64,000 bases of DNA from Opisthocomus hoazin (lineage: Eukaryota > Chordata > Aves > Opisthocomiformes > Opisthocomidae), in NCBI RefSeq assembly GCF_030867145.1, contig NC_134415.1:8844417-8908416 (forward strand). Reading direction: 5' to 3'. Shown here piece after piece: positions 15,201-28,700 of this stretch. The notes under the pieces are model-generated. The model worked only from the letters and a program-made list of their open reading frames with translations, made no database searches and was not told where the DNA came from. Each line of letters starts with the position of its first letter. Position 1 is the stretch's first letter. Made by a program: the position numbers and the translations under genes.

Positions 15201-18200
15201 TTTCATCAGTCACATAAACGGATTTTCAGAAGTCTACAAACTGCTGTCTCAGAAGAGCCAGGCATCCAATTTCCTTGTGCAGCACAGCTTTCTGTGCTGA
15301 ATATTCACACTAAACTTTATTCTTCGAATTTGCCCTGGATTGGCTGTATGGGCTTTATAACAATAGAGCATGGACCACAATGAACCAACTCTGAGTCGTA
15401 CCTGTGTCACTGACAATGGTGGGCACAGGTCAGACCTTCCCCCACCCCTGCAACAGGAATAGCTGCTACAAGAAGATTCAGCTCAGTTTTTCACACATCT
15501 ACATCCAATTACCTCAACTTTGCTTTAGAACCTTTCTGTCAAAATTTAATGAGGACAGCTTCTGATTTTGAAGCAGTTACATTGTCTCCCAATAGTATCC
15601 CAAATCAATTTAAAGTTCCTCCTTACTATATAGTCTGGCAATAGGTAGCATGCCTTCTGTCTGCAAGGTGCTCTCTGGAATCCTAAGAGCTCGTCATTCC
15701 CCAAACAGGAGTGCCCACTCAGCACCCCGCAGGCTGAACACAACTGAGAGAGCTTCTGACATACTCTTGCCAACTCTCTTTTCCACAAGCCCACACCAAG
15801 ATCTAGGTTTTAGTTATATTAACTGTTCTCGAGTGGGCAAAAATAACTTTCTTGTCCCTTTCAAATCAAACACCCTTAAAACTGGCAGTACTCCACAAGT
15901 GAAAGGAGCAAATTAGTGCTGCAGCTGTTGCCTTCACAAGGTCCTAGGGCATTACTAACACTGTTCTACAAACCTTCCGTAGTCCCTCCTCCCACCTTCT
16001 TCTCTTCTTCTGTGCAGCATTACCCAGCTTGCTCAGCCAAAAATCCCAGCAAAATAACATCCTTGATTCACTGCTGACAGCCTTTAACTAGCCAGGCACT
16101 GAATCAAACTCTTTAACAGCTTAGTGTCAGTAAAATTTCACTGTATCTTGGAGTGATTGATAATTAGACAAAGTTATATACAAGAATTAACATCAGAAAC
16201 AAGTTTTTTTTACGAAATCATTGCTATTCTTTCCTTCCTCTGTTTGTGTTTGTCATGTGCTGTTCTTGAGGAGACAGCATCAAAATCCAGCAACAGTGGC
16301 TTTGTGTCCATTACTTGCTTCTCTTTTCCTCCGAATGTGCAGTTACTGCTCCCTCTCATCTAAAATCCAGACTGCCAAAATCCCTTATTCACAAAAAAGT
16401 ATCACTCAGTGAGGGTGAGAAAACATGAGATGATGTTGTAAGAAAACATGCAATGCCTTCTGAAAATTTTCCTTTAAGCTTTTGTATTTAAAAACTAAAA
16501 AATTTTACAGAGCAATCATTTGCTTTGCTCCTAGACAGGACCAAAACTTTTAGCTCAAACTTCAAGCTCTTGACCTTGTCCTGCAAATCAGTGCTATGTT
16601 TTTGCCCTTGCCTCAACTGGGCCATTTATTGTTTTCTTTACTTTAGTTTTCTATTATTACATTTAATTAGGGTTAACGAACCAGCTGAAGCTTAGACTTT
16701 CATCTGCTCACTGTACTACCATGCCACAAGCAGCGTTGCAGGATCAGTTCTCAATTTTTCTGTTTTCCTTAAAACTTATGCAACTCCATCATAGTTGATG
16801 ACTAATAATTCAGAGCAATAAATGCAAAAACAGTACCTTGAATAAGAGATTCATCAATGCTCTGTACTGAACAGCATCGCTTCCCTCACTGGCTCCACAG
16901 ACAAGTAGGTCAAAGAGCCCCAAAAGGAGGTGCAGGTAGTCTTGGCTATCTCGATTCAGAGATTCGGGATTCCACCACGTTTCCTCTAAAAAATACAGGT
17001 TATAAATAAGACACAGTGGATGCATATGAACAACTTCAGAGACCAAGAGAAAACAGACACCTCTACTTAATAGAAGACAATATATCTGGCTGATTTCATG
17101 TTCACAAATAAGTAAACTTTACAGATCTCAATAATAACAATAAAGGAAGGCGGCTTGGGAAGCAAGGCTTACTTGTTTCCAACAGCTTCTGAAGACAAAA
17201 AAATTAACCTTCCTTCTTCATTTCACGGATATAAAATACAGCCAAAACCTTAACACCTACCTTTTGAAAAGGACAGAGGAGGTTTTAGGCCATTAATCAA
17301 GTTTTTCAATAAGAACAGGAACATAGCCGACTCCTCTGCGTGAGCAGTCTGATCGTTGTTGAGCTTTTCTATACATGCAGTTAACAAGTCCTTAGGGACC
17401 AAAGTTTCCTCTGTTATTTCAACAGACCAATTTAGGGGAGCTTCCTGTGAATTAAAATTCATTTTAATGTATACCGTCACAATTTCATCCAACCAGAGAC
17501 AGAAATTTAGCACTGAAATTCAGCAATGTTTCATTTCCAGTCTCAAAAGAGGTATCCTTATGAAGTGAATTACATTTCTGATTTTACGTATAAACTTGCG
17601 TCTGCAGTTTTAAAACCTATGACAGCTCTTACTACCATAATAAACAGTTTACGTAAGTGAGGTAACATAAGAGTAAAATACCAATCTCTCTAAAATATCT
17701 CTTCAAAGTGATTAGGAATTACTCACAGCATTTTATGAGCATTGAGTTTAATCCTTTCATCTAGCTCTGTTTCAGCAACAAAATCTGTATCTCTCAGATA
17801 CTGGTATATATAAAAACTCTTTAATGAAACAATCTGCGGTCAGAATAACTAATTACCACGTATTGCTACGTGTGTGTGTGTGAGGGGATGCACACACAGA
17901 AACACAGCCCTACGCATGTGGGGCTCTTACACACAAAAAAAGAGTAAAGTGTTCCAACAAAAAAATAAATCAAGACCCCAATGGGAAATACGGGTAAAAA
18001 TAAAGCAAAAAAGATAGCAGAAAGATGCAGAATTACTCTTTCTGAACCATTGTTCCTGCCTCTCTGATGGCTCCTCCTTACGCCTCCATGTTACCTCCCA
18101 AGTGTCAATACAACTGCTTGTGGAGCTGCACAACAAAACAAACCCCAAGAAATTCAGGAACAATGCTTCCGATATTGTTGCAGGGACTTGCTTGAGGTTG

Positions 18201-19677
18201 CAATTCATAGAATCATAGAATGGTTTGGGTTCGAAGGAATCTTCAAAGATCATCTAGTTCCCACCCCCCTGCCACGGGCAGGGACACCTTCCACCAGACC
18301 AAGTTGCTCAAAGTCCCACTCAACCTGACCACCACCACTTCCAGGGAGGGGGCATCCACAACTTCTCCGAGCAACCTGTGCCAGGGCCTCACCACCCGCA
18401 GAGTAAAGAATTTCTTCCTTACATCCAAGCTAAATCTACCCTCTTTTAGTTTGAAACCATCGGCTCTTGTCCTATCACTACAGGCCCCGGTAAAAAGTCT
18501 CTCTCCATCTTTCCTATAGGCCCCTGTAAGTACTGAAAGGCCACAATAAGGTCGCCCAGGAGCCTTTTCTTCTCTGGGCTGAACAGCCCCAGCTCTCTCA
18601 GCCTGTCCTCGTGGGAGAGGTGTTCCAGCTCTCTGATCATTTTTGGGGCCCTCCTCTGGAACCGCTCTTAGCATAAGCTCTTTTTCGTACTCAACCACAT
18701 TTCCTTCTTTCCCCTACTGAATGAGCCAGTAAAACCTCTACTCAATGCCTAAAAAACCTCATATTCTTAACCCCATCAGCGACACCACATGATGCCAACG
18801 GGTAGCTGGCAGAAGCACCCTGAACTTTGTGCCAAGCCCACAGCTCTGAAACACTGAATCAGTTGGTGGGATGCTAGCCTAAAGCTCTGGAGTACTTAGT
18901 TTTTTAATGCAGACCCACTAGAGTGGTAGAATGTAAAAGCAATTCTTAATGGCAGTTGAAGCTGCCAGTACTGCTGCCAGGTATGCATTTTTGCTTTGAA
19001 AAGAAATGAAGGAGAGATTTTCAGTCCTTCTCAAGCTTTATGCACTTCTTGTTCTCCAATAAAAAAGATGTCTCCATTACAAAGAAAATGCCCTCTCCAA
19101 ACTGTTTACATCTTACCTCTGCAGGATCACAAGCTCTGAGATGTTTTATTTTTTTATCCAAGAAACAGAAGACTCTGATAGCCACTGAAAAGTAACTTTC
19201 CTTCATCTGCCAGTCGCAGCAGCACTGAACAAGCACTGAACCAATTATGTACGCAGTTACTTTGTGTCTCACGCTGTCAGACTCTGTTTCAGCAAGGAGT
19301 ATCAGATCCTCAACCTTAGAAAACAGAGGGGAGGAAAAACAACAACAAAAAGTCTGTAAGACAGTGGGAAATTCACTATGACTTTAAACTGCGTTTCATT
19401 CACAGGTCCAACTAAATCCTTGTTACCTTCTACCACCAGTAACAAATTACTGTCTGTTGTAATGGTGCTCTTTGGAACGTGGGAATGCACAAGCGTCTGT
19501 TTCTTTGAACTACCCACAGGTATATTTGTTTATTCCCCAGAATTTTTTTTCAGGAAACTAAAAATTCCTGGTATTTAGTTACCCTAATAATTTCTCAGAA
19601 CAGGTAATAGCTTCGCTTCTCCTCTTCCTTGCATTAAGGTAGAAATCTTGTTTTACCTAGATTGTACTGGGATTTGT

Positions 19678-19744
<67 letters not shown>

Positions 19745-22700
19745 CCTAGCAGCTTCACAACAGCATACTAACGCTCAGAATTGCATACACCAAGTTATTC
19801 TATATCACATTTGACCACCTGGAAAGCAAGATGTCTTAAGGTTAAGGTAACATGGTACACATACCATTTGCAAGAGTGAGGAAGGGTCCTCTGAAGTCAT
19901 GTTTTCAGAAAACAGCAGAATCATTGTCTTGTTGGCCACTCCAATCAACTCTGTAGATTTGCTAGATTTAATTCCCTCTTCAAGAGCTATTCCAAGGGAA
20001 AAAAATAACAATCAGACAACCTACGTATACAAATCACAGATTAAAACACCGGTGGCTTAAAATGTTTAGAAACGGTCAGAAACATACTAGACAATTTCTT
20101 CATCTTTTCAAAGAGCTTTTTAAAGAACTCTGTTCACACTCATAGCACAACAGCTTGGCAGCGACAGCCAGTCTCCTTCGGTAAGTGTTTAGGTTCAATA
20201 AGCATGATGCTGTAAATTGTCACGATTTTTCTTTTACCCAATTAGTTGGAATTAATGCTTTACCTTCTGGCCAACCTTTCAGCAAAGGGTGTAAGGAGCA
20301 GAGCTCAGATTCTGACAGACAAATGGCCATTTTCAAATCTGAAGATTTTGAATTTGCGTTAGTGATTACCATGAAAGGTAACAACCGCATTACTGTTTCA
20401 TCTAGTAGTTCTTTTTTCTCTTTCAAAATCTCCTCTTTGACTAAAATTTTTACTGCTCGCTCCAGAACCTTGTACCTAAAAGAGAAGAAGTGATGTTGAA
20501 AACCCATTGCTCAATCACACTAGCAATATTTAATTTTTTCTCTACTTTCCACGGTAATTTTCTGAACCCAAATAGCAGTGAGAACAAATTAGGAAGTCAT
20601 AGGAACTGGTATGTAAACAATTGAACATTTCTCTTGTAACTCAGCATAGATACAGCATAACCAAAAGTATTTGAAGTGAAAAACAGCTTTTAAAATACTC
20701 TAAAGAGTTTAAAAGTTTAATTTACACAGAAAGAATGTAGACTGAAAAAAGGCACAAACATACCACTTTCCATCCTTTGAAAGATCAGCTTTCTCGAAGA
20801 TGTTCAAAAGACTTGATACTACTACTTCTGGATTGACTTGTTTCCTGAAAATCTGAAAAGTAATCAAGAAAAAGAAATGCAAGTATAATAAAATACAAAA
20901 TAATTACCATATCATAATGGAAAATGCATCTGCTATCCCAAGTAGAAACATGGACCAAACATTACTAATTGCATTCCTATTGATGATCATGTAATAAAAA
21001 TATTATCAGGGTGAACAGAAGTTATAAGGCTGCCCAGTGTGCCCTCTTGATATGCTAAAGTACAGAGAATTTATCAAATTCAGAAATGTTTGGTAAAATT
21101 GATAACATAGAAGCAAAACACTATAATTAAATAAGAACTTTTACTTTACATAGCATCTGTATGATAAAAATAAAAGGCACATTAAGAAAAGGCACTACAG
21201 TTTAAAGATAATCACTCACGTGCTTCTGTTCCCATTTTTCAGTGATTGAGAATGAACGAACACACAAGACCAATTATACCACTGCTAATAATATTCTCCA
21301 CTACTACTAGCAGAAGCAGCAAAGAAAGACCGTTACTGTAGCTGGAAACAATCAATACAATGCATACCAGAGTCCTATCCAGTAAACCTGAGCTGGAGTT
21401 TAGGACTTTGCCACTATCCACTGATCAAATGACTCTCATATGGAAAAACTCAACCGAGCACTTCTCACTAGCATAATGACTTGTCACTGCACCATTTTCC
21501 ATCCAAAAGGCAGATGACATGGCTTACATTTCTACAGAAAAATGTATAGAATAAGCAGGAAGCACACTTCAAATAGTAATCAAAGATCAAAATATGGTCT
21601 AGCAGCTCCATTAAAAAAAATACAATCAATAAATCCAGGTTCACTGCAAACACTTTGGGAAAGATCAGGAAGCAGAAATTTTGGGGGGCATTGTGAGGAG
21701 GTAAAAAACACAAGCCTCCTAAATGTGTGCTGTTTCATCCTGTTACAGGACAAAAGCCATACGCTAAGGACATAAGTAGAAGAAGGGCCATTACAAAGAA
21801 TACATTCTAGACACATATATTCAAGACCAGCTACAATCTCACCTGACATATGAAAAGATACATACTTACCTCCAAAGAACTGAGAGCAGACATTACAACA
21901 TCTCTGTTGTCATCCTTGAGCCGACCAAGAATTGCTTCTTCTATGAAAGACTGATCAAAGCCTTCCTGAAAAAACAGAGGAAAAAAAAAAGCCCCAAGAA
22001 AAAAAAAAATCACTTGTTGGTAAGCACAATTTACAGGCTTTTAATGAAATAGCTGAATCCTAGTACAAGAAACGCAGTTACATCATCTAAATTAAACCTC
22101 AAATAACAGGCAGACTAACTTTCAACAACAAAAGAAAGAAACCCGGATGTATCCGTTAACTTAGATTTCATCTTAGATTACAAGCAGTTTAATAAACAAG
22201 AACTACATCCAGACTCCAGAATAGAAGGAAGTGGTGACAGAAGCCTATGCAAAACAGCACGAAAAACAGAGAGGAAGACATACAAATAGTTTAAGGTACC
22301 CTCGTTTTCAACTGGTATGTCTGGTAAACAGCTTTTTGAAGACATTACATGTTAGTTCTGTAAGTGAGATTCAGGACACAAACCTTTGATGTTTCAATAA
22401 CATCCTTCAAATGCCGAAGAGCCAGCACCCGCACAGCTGGCTGAGGATGATTCAAACTAAGCAGAAGGGAGGTATCAGAGTCTTCCAGAAACTGAAATAC
22501 AGATTTCAGAATGACTCGCTGCACGTTAAAAATACTTTAAGCACATATAAGGATAAAGGGAGAAATTCTTTCAGCAAATTTTTGTACCAGAAGAAAACCT
22601 GTATAATTCAGACCCAAAAAGTGTCAATTACAGAACAACGATGTATAACTGTTTCAAATTTGGTCATCTTCACTTTGGTAGACAGTTTTTGGAATACAGC

Positions 22701-25700
22701 TTGAAAAGTACAATTAGCCACAGACACCTTTTTGTCCTAGCAAAGCACTACACTTATCTACGGATTCTGAGAAAGCCCTAGCGACAATGTCAGTGTGACA
22801 GAGCACAGATAGAAACCGTTAAAAAGGCATCCCTGCCAGTCTAATTGTGTGCACTTATCTCAGGAACCTTAAACGCTAGAAGAGAGTCACATGCCTTTGT
22901 TCTGCATGCCTTGTTTTCCTGTTAATCCGCTTGTTATTCAGCCACAGAATCGGTGCCTTCATTAAACCAGTACAAAAATACATGCAGCACTTCTTTATGC
23001 AGTTTATCAGCTTTTCCTGAGTGCTTTCAGTCTTTCAGTCACTGCAAACAACAGCCATAATACTAACCATCTCTTAATAATAAATTCCTTGGAAAGATCT
23101 GCTGCACTGATGGTTATTCTGTGTTAAGCTGAGTTTCAATTGCTCTTCAGAAATGCCACAGGAAGAACTCTGTAGTCACTCTACTCCTCCATGTTACTGA
23201 CTGTAAACATTCATAAAAATCAATGCAACAAAAAGGACCAAGCCATCTTCTCTCAACAGAAATAAAGTTTGTCGACCTTCCTAAAACAGACACTTCTGAC
23301 ACTGAAAAATCTTTAAGTAAGATGACGCCTTGCTGGGCACTACCACTTTCTCATTACCAGCCAGTACAGTACATGTAGTGGCCATGTTCCTAAGGAAAAA
23401 AATTACCGATAGCAATTGGGGCAGGTGGAAACATATAAATTTTAACCATGAAAAAAAGCTCACACTCGTGACTGTTCATGATAAACATGAACTTAAAAGA
23501 TCTGATTGCTTTTGCTCTCACCACAGTTTTGATCAAGGTCATCCTCCCCCCAGTCACATTTACGTAAGTTGCGGTTTGGTTTGGGGTTTGTTTGTTCCTT
23601 TGTTTCTTTGGGTTTTTTTGAGGGAATGGTAGAAATTTTGTTTAGAAAGAAGGAGAGCAGAATATTTCCAAAATATCAGCCTTCTGACAGTATAAGCAGA
23701 GAAGAGGTCACGAACTGAGCTTCTACCTACCTTGTATTTGCCACAGCTTAATGAAAGAGAAATAAATTGGTGAAAAAGATTTTGGTCAGCCTCATCTGTG
23801 CAATCTTCCAGATGCTTCTCCAACACAGAGTCTAAGGCTTCAGGATACCTGCCAACAGACAAAACCGCCAACATTCTCCACTGAGCACTACAGAAGAACA
23901 TGTATTTACTAGAGAAATACAGGGAAATACAAGGAAGCTGAATGCACAGGCACTCCTCTGAACCAGCTATTTTAGGTAGCTTCGCAAAGGCAACCAACCA
24001 TTATGTCTTAACACACATGAATGACGTGCAGACCTCTAGGATCAATAATGAGCAGAAAAGGTCATGCTACACAGCAAACAGCTGTACAAAGGTAGCAGGT
24101 CTGTGCCCATCTATTACAGCGATAACAAAAGATATGAAGACAGATGAGTAAAAAAAAATTTGGACAAAGTTTAGAAGTCAGCTGTTTTTACTGTATTTAT
24201 TCAGGCAAGAATATTGTGCTTACTACACCCAATAAGCCAAGATCATAGCTGACATCACTACTCTACAGATTGTGGGTCTGTAATAGAAAAATGGAACTTA
24301 CTTTCTCTCCAGAAGTCTGATAAGAGGAAGTATCTTTTGATTGAGCACAGCCATTTTGGTGGGATTAGATTCAATCTCTGTACCATAGGAGATAAATTCT
24401 TCAAGAAATTTGCTAAAATTGCAAACAAAAGAAAAAGACACCCTTTTTTTGGATAGTACAGTTTTCATTAATGTTACAAAGCACACTACTAAACATGTTA
24501 GGATCAACATACATTACTTGTTGCAAGTACAGACTTGCTCCTGGCCTGAAGTTTCACTCTGTCCCACAAGTACTAAAAGCATGGCTCTTCTGGATTACTG
24601 AATGTTACAGTTTCAAAATCCAGGTTTGGAGTTAAGTTATGAACTCAGAAAAACCTGCTCATATAATGCTAATGCCACTGTCAGGAATTAGTTGTTGTTA
24701 AACCAGAAATGATTGTAGTACTGCAGAAGAAATAGACTCAAGGTTAACTCACGAAGCCAACAGGTGATCTAAATCCCTTTCCAGTGGTATATTCTGAAGA
24801 ATAGCTTCAAGATGTCTGATGTAAATCTGATTCTCTGTCTCCTCAGATTCTTCTTGCTCCTCTAAGGACAACACGTTAACCAGAAAAGATGAACAATAGT
24901 TTGAGAATAACCCCCTCGTACAGATCAAAGCTAATAGCTTGTAAAGGCATTATCATCGGGTGAACCCAGCACACGACTTAAAGACCACAATGTTCATTGG
25001 TCACAAGCACTAAGTCTTCGTGTGCTGCTAGCAACGCTTTATACCATTCTCATTAAAATGCCAAAGGCTGTATTGCTACCAGTAAATTCAAGTATGCTTT
25101 GGAATGTTCCAGATCTGCTACCACAACCTGTGCCAGCAACTCCCTACAGCATTCCCTGCCGTGAATCTGGCTGTTTTCAACAAAAGAGCTTTCCCCGCCA
25201 TGATTCAGCAGTCACAACTCCACAGCGCAGACTTACTAGCACAGACACAGGCTACTACTGCACGCCAGACAGCCTGGCTGTCCTCAACTGTTCCCAGGCA
25301 CATTTAAATTACCAGGTAAACGTAGATCTCCACTACTTAAAACTACATATGAAGTACATGTAATCTACCTAAAAATGATTTTGCAGTACTACAATAGATC
25401 TCTAAGAGTCAGAAATTTCATAGATCAAAATCAAGTTACTGCTGAAATACTGCAAATCAACACCTAAATCCAAGCGATACAGATATAACAATGTCTAAAC
25501 CAGCCTCCTCTGTAAGACCTGGAAAAACAAAAAGCAACACACACACACAAAAGCTCAATCAGGTCTTCACATGTATTGGCACAGTTTTAACGGCAGAAGC
25601 AACTAAAATTACACAGCTACGACACTGACTATAGATATCTGTCCGTAAGACTCAACAAAATATTAAAAATGTATGCCAACTTACCCGTATCACTTTTCAC

Positions 25701-28700
25701 GACAGTGCAAACAAGGTGAGGCAACAGGTAACGCAGAAGAGGAGAGATATCATAGCTTGCTGAAAGGCCTTGTAAAACTGTTACCAGTTCTGGGGTTTTG
25801 CACAGATAATTAAACGGCCTGCACAGTGGAACAGGAAATAAAAATAATAATAAAAAAAAAAAATGTATGCTCATCTGGGCTACCAACACTTTTTTCCTAA
25901 GGGCTCAATTTTCAGCATCAGCTAACAGCCTCACTGTAAACAGATGCTGAAAAGGTTTAAAGGGCTCAATTTCCTTCTTGCCAGATGTTTATTGGCACAT
26001 TTAATACCCAAGAAGAAAACAGGGTACTGCCAGTCATGCTGAGCATGGCTTCTGCAATGGCACAGTGAACACACCTATGTTTTTGTGAAGTTGGTAGTAC
26101 AAGAAAAAAAATACTTGTATGGATTGCATGAAGAGATCTCCCCACATTGCAAGGGGCATATCTATTGCCCAGCGGCAGCAAACAGAAGAGAGGAGAAATA
26201 ATAGCTCAGACAAGAGATCCTCAAAGAGAGCAGAAGCAATTTCCCTTCCTGCTAATAAAAAGTTTCTCTCGTCTTCTTTTACATCCCCCTGACTGGATGC
26301 TCCATGATGCATGAAGAGTGCCTCTCCTTAGTTCCCCACACCTCAGCTTTTTAACTCATTCTCCTCTTCTATGACTGAGTTCAGGTATCTGGAAGGTAAT
26401 CACCGTACTCATCCCAGCAAGGATTTATTCTATTGGAACACCCACGCTAACCACTCTGCCAGTAAGCAACCTCCCTGCAGCACGTGCGACTTCCATTGCC
26501 GTGTTCAGCTGCACGTTACCAGCACTAGCTAACCCTTGTCAGGGCAGGGCAGACAGGTCGATGGGGATGAAATACTCCACGTACTTCCAGAAGAACACCT
26601 GACTTGTGGGACCAAAGAAGAGGTGGTATAGAAGCACTTACACTTCAGGTATCAAACTATATGAACTCCAAGCCCTTCCACTGAAAGGACAGAACTTATT
26701 TTTTCCAAGCTATTCAAATAACCTCATATTTGCACTAACATTATTGTTCTGGCTTCTCTTCCAGGACTCCCACCTTCAAGAGAACCTCTTACTGGCAGGG
26801 TTCAGTTTTGCACATTGACACCAATCCTTTACTGAGGAAAGTGGCAGGAGAGGGACCAAAAGATGACAGACTTGCACCACTGAGACTCCTTAGCTGTAGC
26901 GAGCACACAAATTATCAAAGTAAGCCAAGAAACTTTTGAGCCCTTTGAAAAGTCAACTAACAACATTTCTGACTGGAAAGTATCTCTTTAATGAGGAGGA
27001 GAAAAAAAATCAAATTATCAAAGTGCAGTCCGAGCTTTTAAAAAGTGGGAAAACTCAATTCAAGTAGACTTACTTCTTCCCAAGTTTGCCTCCTTTCTGA
27101 GTTTGTAGAATCACGTTCAAGCACGCCACCCCGTCCCTGACTAATGAGGGCACTTTAGATAATGTCTTGCTTATTTGTAACATCAAGGAATGCACCAAGG
27201 AAGTCTCCACTGTCACTTTTACTGTCATCTGGCAGATTATCATGTATGTTGCAGCTCTGTAATCCTGTATAGAGGATTTCAAGCCCTAGGAAAAGAGATA
27301 AAGGTGGATTTTTAACATATACAATTTAAAAAAAAAAGTGTATTAACATAAAAATCATTTTGATTCTGACATCCATGGAATCACGCTACCTTCTTCTCCA
27401 TGTGTTAGCTTTTAAGGGATCTATAAACTTGACTTTCAGGAAAGAAAAACTCTCAGATAGGGTGCAAACACACAGAAGACACGTTCATTAACTGCTGCTC
27501 TGCTCATTAACAGAGCAATAATCCTGGAGGAAAGAGGGTACTAAAGCAGGCTGTCCTCCTTGACTCTGTTTCCTTATTGTTTAGCATGGTAAGTCTCTAA
27601 GGCAAAAAGGTTCATTAAAACTGTGTATTCATTTCTCACAGCCCCATTCCTCATGCAGAGTAGGAAACGGAGTTCTAAAAGGGCTCATCTGAGGTGTGAA
27701 AAACATTATTATTCACGGACCCTTCACCTGCCTGGCGTTACAAAGCAGGCTAGGACTGGTACGATACATTTCATATAGAACGTCCCGTTTAAATGTTACC
27801 TGCAGACGCATGTCTGCAGAACACAGTGCACTTCATCACACAGGAAGGAAAACAAAGCTTCACGTACCTTTTGGATGTACGGGAGCAGCATAGAGACTAT
27901 AGTGTTTGTTATCTTCTCTGCAGCTCCAAGAGCTGCTACAATGGTGGAGGCATAAAACACAAGAAGAACTCTCAACTGAGCTGTGTTGCTAGGACACTCT
28001 GAAAAGACCTGGACCACAGAAAAATCAGTTGTTCAGACATCAGGAAAAGTGGAAACGCACAAAGGGCTTCCCCCAAACCAGCCAAATCTCAGAATTTCAG
28101 CATGTAAGCTCTACCAGCTCCAGTGGTCACAACTGAAGGCACCACGTCCTCCCAGCAGTAACCCTCGCCAGAGGTTACAGCTGCCCCTTGCAGACAAGGT
28201 AGAAGGAAACGGATGCTATTCCTCAGCTACTGTAGTTAATCCTAATAAGGTGACAACTGAAATCACTTGTGATTCTGGTGTAATGCTCAAGACCGAGAAC
28301 TGGACAGCCAAGAAGCTGACTGGTATATGTCTAACACTCCCTACTACAAACCTGGTTACTGTGTGAACTTTGCTTAGTTTGACAGCACATGCATTCTAGT
28401 CCTCTAAACAACTGAAACTGCCGTACATCTCACCCTTTTGAGACTATAAAACTAGTTCTCTATTTGACATTAACTGAAAAAACAAGTAGACCTGCTCACC
28501 TTCTAACATTCTCAATTTTAAGTTCTCATTAGTATTTGGAGATGCACGTTTAAAACACCCACTACAACCCCCAAAAGAGGTACCCAAGTTCGTAGCACAG
28601 TTACAAACTAACAGCAGGAATGACTTTATATAAAAAAATCAAGACAATTAAGTACTTTGAAGCCACATGACATCTTTAAGTAATATAGTATTGCCAAATT

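Noticed and set aside
25022..25363. 113-codon plus-strand frame in HEATR1 intron 7
   Set aside because: No conserved motif, lies antisense within an intron; likely chance.
27983..28366. 127-codon plus-strand frame in HEATR1 intron 4
   Set aside because: Overlaps exon 5 antisense and intron; no recognisable domain.
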